From positions 84,802 to 143,514 of the forward strand of contig JAAFIH010000006.1 of NCBI GenBank assembly GCA_013297755.1: a stretch of DNA of 58,713 nt. Reading direction: 5' to 3'. The notes under the pieces were generated by a model. It did no database searches. It had not been told where the DNA came from and was given only the letters and a program-made list of their open reading frames with translations. Origin of the DNA: Cytophagales bacterium. Its GTDB lineage: Bacteria; Bacteroidota; Bacteroidia; Cytophagales; UBA9547. Within the stretch, counting starts at the first letter, position 1, and each line of letters opens with the position of its first letter. The position numbers and the translations under genes are program-made. Below, one piece after another: positions 52,555 to 58,713 of the stretch.

Positions 52555-54411
52555 ATGAAAACAATCATGGCAAAACTAATGCCTTTATTTTTTATTTTTT
52601 TATCCTCAATACATGTTTTTGGCCAACGAAAACAAATTAAAAACTATTATGACAACGATAAAACACAAATCAAAGAATTATATCATACCCTAAGCAACGA
52701 TACTTCTGTGTTGGATGGGTTGTATAAAACATATTACCAAGATGGTAAAGTAAAAACTGTAGGATTTTACACCAAAAGTCAAGCGACAGATTACTGGGAA
52801 TATTTTTATCAAAATGGTAATCTAAAAATGGAGGGAATCATTAATAATTTTTTTAATCAAGGTCATTGGATATTCTATTATGAAAATGGAAAAAAAAGCA
52901 TGGAAGGAAACATGACTAAGGGTAAGAAAAATGGATTTTGGCGTTTTTATAATGAAGATGGTAATATTAAAAGTGAGGGTAGCATAGAAAACGACAAAAA
53001 TGAAGGTCTTTGGAAATATTTTAATGAAGACGGTAACCAAAAAGCTACTGCACTTTATTTTAAAGGAATTGGTTTATACACCGAAAATTATCCTAATGGA
53101 GTAATAAAAATGCAAGGAAAGATTAAAAATAATAAAAGTGATAGTATTTGGAAATATTACTATCCTTCTGGCAAATTGAAATCTACTGGAAATGAAGAAA
53201 GAGGTATAAAGGTAGGAAATTGGAAATTTTATTACGAAAACGATTCTTTATCACAACAAGGTGAGTACGACCAAGGAAAAACCATTGGAATTTGGAAATA
53301 TTACTACGACAACGGCAAATTAAAAGCTCAAGGTGGCGAAAAAGATGGTATAAAAGATGGATTTTGGCAAATGTATTACCCTGATGGCAAACTCAAAGCT
53401 GAAGCCAATTATGATAAAGGAAATGGCCAATATATAGAATATCACTCCAACGGACGGCTCAAAGCAAAAGGTAATATTGTAAACGGAAAATACGATGGTT
53501 TATGGCTTTTTTATTACGAAAACGAACTTTTCAAAGAAGGCGAATGTCAATATTCTAATGGAGAAGGGTGGTACACTGGCATGTATATAGATGGCAAAAA
53601 AAAGACAGAAGGCATGTTAAGAAATGGTGCTAAAGTTGGGGTTTGGCGATTGTATAAAAAAGATGGTACTCTAGCTGGGTTTTACAAAACATCAGAAATA
53701 GACGATGATAATGCTACTCATACACAACCCTATATTGTGCCGCCACAAAATACTACCATTGCTGGAAAACCTGTATCTAAAATTCCACCAAAACCTAAAA
53801 AGAAAAACATTTTTGAAAAAATATTACTCTATAAGCCTGATCCTAATATTTACAAAACTTTTATTATTGGCACTGATCCAGTTCAATTCTTGTCAGGTGG
53901 CCTACCCATTTTTATTGAATATTATGTACAAGAAAAATTTGGATTAGAATTATCATTAACTTACTATAAATCTCCATTCTTCAAAAATCCTGCAAAGCTA
54001 TTCGATAGAGAAATTTTTAATGAAGGTTTAGGATATGGTGTAAGGTTTAAAAAATATTTTAGTAATAAAGATTTTATTGGGCGACCCTACATGGGAGGCG
54101 AATATAGGTATAGAAACTTAAAATATGCCTCAAACTATACAGATACTACGGCCTCTATCATTCAAAAATCAATAGTACAAGTAGTAGAAAACAGCCACGA
54201 GCTTGTACTTGTGATAGGAGATAGATTTATGAACAAACAATACAAAAGTGGTATTTCGGTAGATATTTTTATGGGTATAGGTATAGGCTACAAGATAATT
54301 ACACCAAATTATAGCCGAACAAAAGATAAAGATGCTATTTTTAATGATATTTTTAAAAATAATTGGTACATCCCCTTTAGGTTTGGTATTTCTGTAGGAT
54401 GGGCTTTTTAA
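52555..54411 (+). CDS. MORN-repeat protein with outer-membrane barrel-like C-terminal domain
   Basis: The 618-aa product has a signal peptide (1-24, HVFGQR), about thirteen MORN_2-type repeats at residues 40-380 (YYENGKKSMEGNMTKGKKNG, YYDNGKLKAQGGEKDG and alike), a proline/lysine linker near 390-425 (PPKPKKKN), and a C-terminal domain of about 190 aa that alternates like a small beta-barrel (LELSLTYYKSPF, YGVRFKKYF, GRPYMGGEYRYRNLKY, VDIFMGIGIGYKII) and ends in Phe (FGISVGWAF), as outer-membrane proteins do. MORN_2 repeats of YwqK type are common in Bacteroidota; their function is unknown. The layout suggests that the MORN fibre is held at the outer membrane by the barrel. Confidence 0.85.
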   Translation: MKTIMAKLMPLFFIFLSSIHVFGQRKQIKNYYDNDKTQIKELYHTLSNDTSVLDGLYKTYYQDGKVKTVGFYTKSQATDYWEYFYQNGNLKMEGIINNFFNQGHWIFYYENGKKSMEGNMTKGKKNGFWRFYNEDGNIKSEGSIENDKNEGLWKYFNEDGNQKATALYFKGIGLYTENYPNGVIKMQGKIKNNKSDSIWKYYYPSGKLKSTGNEERGIKVGNWKFYYENDSLSQQGEYDQGKTIGIWKYYYDNGKLKAQGGEKDGIKDGFWQMYYPDGKLKAEANYDKGNGQYIEYHSNGRLKAKGNIVNGKYDGLWLFYYENELFKEGECQYSNGEGWYTGMYIDGKKKTEGMLRNGAKVGVWRLYKKDGTLAGFYKTSEIDDDNATHTQPYIVPPQNTTIAGKPVSKIPPKPKKKNIFEKILLYKPDPNIYKTFIIGTDPVQFLSGGLPIFIEYYVQEKFGLELSLTYYKSPFFKNPAKLFDREIFNEGLGYGVRFKKYFSNKDFIGRPYMGGEYRYRNLKYASNYTDTTASIIQKSIVQVVENSHELVLVIGDRFMNKQYKSGISVDIFMGIGIGYKIITPNYSRTKDKDAIFNDIFKNNWYIPFRFGISVGWAF

Positions 54412-54437
54412 TAGATTATTATAAAGAATTATTACTT

Positions 54438-54941
54438 TTATAACTCTATTTTATTAATATACAAACGCCCAAGTAAAAGCAACCACCAACCCGAAAGCAA
54501 AGCCATAAACACATATACAATGATGCCGAAACTATGAAAAGTACTAAATTCAACTACATTTAATAGGTATAAAAACAAAAACAAACAACCCAGAAAAACA
54601 TTAAAAAAAGTAGCAAAACTATTGAGCCATACAAAATGTGCTTGCACCAAGCCCTCTCTATGGTCGGCCGATGAAAGCCAAAAACTTTTGTTGGGCAATG
54701 GAAACAAAGAAAACGGAACACCAAAAATTACTTTTTTGGCAATCAGCACAAGCATATTGATAATAAAAAATAATATCAACCCTGCATAAAATAAAAACGA
54801 CTTAGACTTAAATTCTTTTAGACCATTTGTGGCATCAAGGCCAACGGCCACATAATCAGGAAATTGATAATAAGAAAATATGATATTTAAAAAAAAAAAA
54901 ATAATGGATAAAATATATAAAAATTTAACGAGTGATTTCAT
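54438..54941 (-). CDS. Integral membrane protein, four segments, DUF1648-like
   Basis: The 167-aa product has four clear membrane segments (about 8-26, 48-68, 108-128, 136-156). The loop after segment 1 (YYQFPDYVAVGLDATNGLKEF) and the PLPNKSFWLSSADHREG loop resemble DUF1648-type membrane proteins. Function is unknown. It converges on the MORN-repeat gene with only 26 bp between the stops, and follows the outer-membrane protein gene on the same strand after 51 bp. Confidence 0.75.
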   Translation of the reverse strand: MKSLVKFLYILSIIFFFLNIIFSYYQFPDYVAVGLDATNGLKEFKSKSFLFYAGLILFFIINMLVLIAKKVIFGVPFSLFPLPNKSFWLSSADHREGLVQAHFVWLNSFATFFNVFLGCLFLFLYLLNVVEFSTFHSFGIIVYVFMALLSGWWLLLLGRLYINKIEL

Positions 54942-54992
54942 TTTTTACGAATTAATTTATTAAAGAAAAAGAATCTAATATTTTAAAATAAG

Positions 54993-55577
54993 CTATTTAC
55001 TAAAGAATCTATATCCAAGATAGAAAGAGAAACCTATGTTATTATATCCTGATTGTCCTGTTGGTAATCCATCTTTAGTGAAAAAATCAGTTTTTAACAC
55101 TGTTACAAAACCTAATTGTGGTCTAACACCTATCTCTAATTTTTTGGAAATTGTAGTTGAAATATCTAAATTTAATCCAAAATCAATAGAATTATTTAAA
55201 GCAGAAAAAGAAAAAGGATGATTTCCTGTTTCTGAAACTAATATTGAATAAGCAATATATGGCCCAAAAGCAATACCTATCTTATCTTTTATTTTATACT
55301 TTATAAATAAAGGCAATTCAATATAAGATAAATTTACAAAATCTGTTCCTTTAACAGCATAAAGTATTTCAGATTGTAAATAAAATTTATTTTTAATTTT
55401 TTTTTCTAAAAATAAGCCGCCCAATCCTCCAATTTTTAATCCTTGAGAAGTATATTCTTCAAACATATATGGATAGCTATATCCAGAAAAAACTAATCCA
55501 CCTTTGACTCCTAAACTAAAATCATTATTTGCAAATAAATTAATTTGTAAAAGTAATAATATTAAAAATAATCTCAT
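54993..55577 (-). CDS. Outer-membrane beta-barrel protein (PorT-like/OMP_b-brl_2)
   Basis: The 194-aa product has a signal peptide (1-17, QINLFANN) and a small barrel pattern: SLGVKGGLVFSGYSYP, GGLGGLFLEKKIKNKFYLQSEILY, LPLFIKYKI, GIAFGPYIAYSI, and a closing FSFYLGYRFFSK with terminal aromatic strand. Such PorT-family-like barrels are numerous in Bacteroidota and mostly of unknown function. It sits between gyrB (102 bp away) and the membrane protein at 54438. Confidence 0.88.
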   Translation of the reverse strand: MRLFLILLLLQINLFANNDFSLGVKGGLVFSGYSYPYMFEEYTSQGLKIGGLGGLFLEKKIKNKFYLQSEILYAVKGTDFVNLSYIELPLFIKYKIKDKIGIAFGPYIAYSILVSETGNHPFSFSALNNSIDFGLNLDISTTISKKLEIGVRPQLGFVTVLKTDFFTKDGLPTGQSGYNNIGFSFYLGYRFFSK

Positions 55578-55679
55578 ATTAATAAATCTAAAATTTATAG
55601 AATGTATTATTTAATAGTACATTCTATAAACAACATAAACAAAAAAAGGTTATAAACTTTCCAAAAGTCCTAATATTTT

Positions 55680-57734
<2,055 letters not shown>

Positions 57735-57909
57735 CTATGAAATAAGTGTTTTGCCAAAAAAAAATCAATTTAGATAATAAATGTTGAAAACAATAAATTC
57801 AAAATTTTTGATTTAAAAAAATAATAATTTAATTTCTATTATTTTACATACTAAATTAAAAAAAACCGAAAGTGTGAATTCAAAAAAATTATAAACAAAA
57901 ATAATATTA

Positions 57910-58341
57910 CTATTTAATTAAAAAATAAAGTCGCTTTTTGGTTTCTTCTAAATTGTTACCAATAGTAATATTTTGAATGATAGTATCAACTAATTCGTCT
58001 ACAATAGTTGATGAAAAACCAGTTTTCACGGCAAATACTTTGCACATTTTGAGTTCTCGGGCGTCTATATGGTTATCGGCCATCATCATTTTGACAAGGT
58101 CGAAGATTTGGTCAAATCGATGTATGTTTGAGTCTATATCAAAATTATTTTTTTTTTGAATCAATAATTTAAGTTTATCTACTTCGTTGTGCGAAATTTC
58201 GTATTTGGAAGCTATATTTTTGAGAAACTGGTACTCGTTGTCGTCTAATACGCCATCGGCCATGGCCATTATCATCAAGTTTTTGAGATGTGATTTACCT
58301 TTTTTCTTGGTAGGGCTTAAAAAAAAGTCTAATATTGACAT
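57910..58341 (-). CDS. TerB-like protein
   Basis: From the ATG at 58341 the product has 143 aa, opening MSILDFFLSPTKKKGK; an ATG at 58380 would add 13 residues. The body is TerB-like, with two acidic-turn helix pairs (MIMAMADGVLDDNEYQFLKNI and MMMADNHIDARELKMCKVFA). It is only distantly like the TerB-like gene at 36391. There is no ter cluster. The 260-bp gap to gyrB is AT-rich and would hold the gyrB promoter; no gene is seen there. Confidence 0.82.
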   Translation of the reverse strand: MSILDFFLSPTKKKGKSHLKNLMIMAMADGVLDDNEYQFLKNIASKYEISHNEVDKLKLLIQKKNNFDIDSNIHRFDQIFDLVKMMMADNHIDARELKMCKVFAVKTGFSSTIVDELVDTIIQNITIGNNLEETKKRLYFLIK

Positions 58342-58713
58342 GGCATGTAAGTTATCTGTAAACAAAGTGCAATCTATCATTTTATTTTATATAGTTTTAA
58401 AATAAATTAAAAAAATTAGATTTTAATAATCAATGTTGTTTAATTAACATTCAAATTATCTTTTTCTTTTGGAGAAAAACTAAGACAGAGATAATAAAAA
58501 ATGATTAAGTAATGGATGTATTAGAAGTATTGTTTTATTACAACATCGTAAGCATAAAAAAACTAATATTTTGAAAAGAATAATTTTTAACCCAACTTGT
58601 ATTTACCCTACCCCAAAAACCGAAATTCTAACCTAATTTTTTAGTTTTTTCATCTATTTTAGAGTATTTTTAATTTATTTTCGATACCAATAATTTATAA
58701 GTGCCTGATTATC
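58342..58713. other. AT-rich right end of the window
   Basis: No coding frame, repeat or RNA gene is visible from the TerB-like start to the window edge. It presumably holds the promoter of the minus-strand gene and part of the next intergenic region. Confidence 0.5.

Noticed and set aside
52822-53040. Minus-strand hydrophobic frame inside the MORN gene
   Set aside because: It is a shadow of MORN repeats (antisense of AAA/GGN-rich codons).

Overview
The window is an AT-rich chromosomal segment of a member of the Bacteroidota. The indicators are a PorP/SprF-type type IX secretion protein, a type B (CHU_C-like) sorting domain, the Bacteroidota form of LptD, families typical of the phylum (DUF6934, DUF6952, DUF5618, YcxB-like), an ABC permease fused to a DtxR-like regulator, and many genes lacking a clear Shine-Dalgarno, several of which seem to start at TTG. 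Order and genus cannot be fixed from the sequence. No rRNA, tRNA or CRISPR array was seen.

Region 1 (1-15.2 kb): one giant minus-strand gene, open from 13898 to the window edge (about 4,630 codons seen), encodes a secreted mosaic of LamG-like, Ig-like, FG-GAP, glycine-rich, GloVer-type and MBG-like modules. The last modules form a 744-bp tandem repeat. Upstream of it lies a secreted tail-collar-domain protein.

Region 2 (15.2-27.35 kb): an accessory island of small gene modules separated by dense repeats. It holds hepT/mntA, DUF2442/DUF4160, two copies of a REP-associated tyrosine transposase (RAYT) with inverted REP arrays, a tail-fibre-like protein with eleven 105-bp repeats, a DUF6934 gene with a 52-aa partner, PorP/SprF, a HEPN/MNT pair, and a small type B sorting-domain protein. 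Four two-gene modules here, and a DUF5618 gene near 43 kb, each sit between a private pair of direct repeats that contain hairpins. Several hairpin families (8-bp CCCCTCTC stem, TTCTGY stem, AAATTGC stem, ATGC stem) are shuffled into a mosaic at 15.2-17.8 kb. This repeat-bracketed cassette layout is the most unusual feature of the window.

Region 3 (27.35-42.3 kb): mostly housekeeping: an SDR oxidoreductase, a DNA methyltransferase with a nuclease-like C-terminal domain, an amidase divergent from lptD, a lipoprotein, an rsgA/DUF6952/thioredoxin/terB run, a WecG-type glycosyltransferase, a YcxB-like protein, an enolase-superfamily epimerase, a secreted protein of unknown function and a PhoD-like phosphatase. 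Two near-identical, oppositely oriented 123/124-bp MITE-like elements lie at 33.83 and 42.16 kb.

Region 4 (42.3-58.7 kb): cyclophilin, DUF5618, a polysaccharide deacetylase overlapping a methyltransferase, a MoaC-MoaB fusion, a secreted thioredoxin, the permease-DtxR fusion, an FAD oxidoreductase, etfA/etfB, a MORN-repeat protein with a barrel-like C-terminus, two envelope proteins, gyrB and a second TerB-like protein. Heptamer repeats sit at or just beyond the stop codons of three genes (24.97, 42.13 and 51.5 kb).
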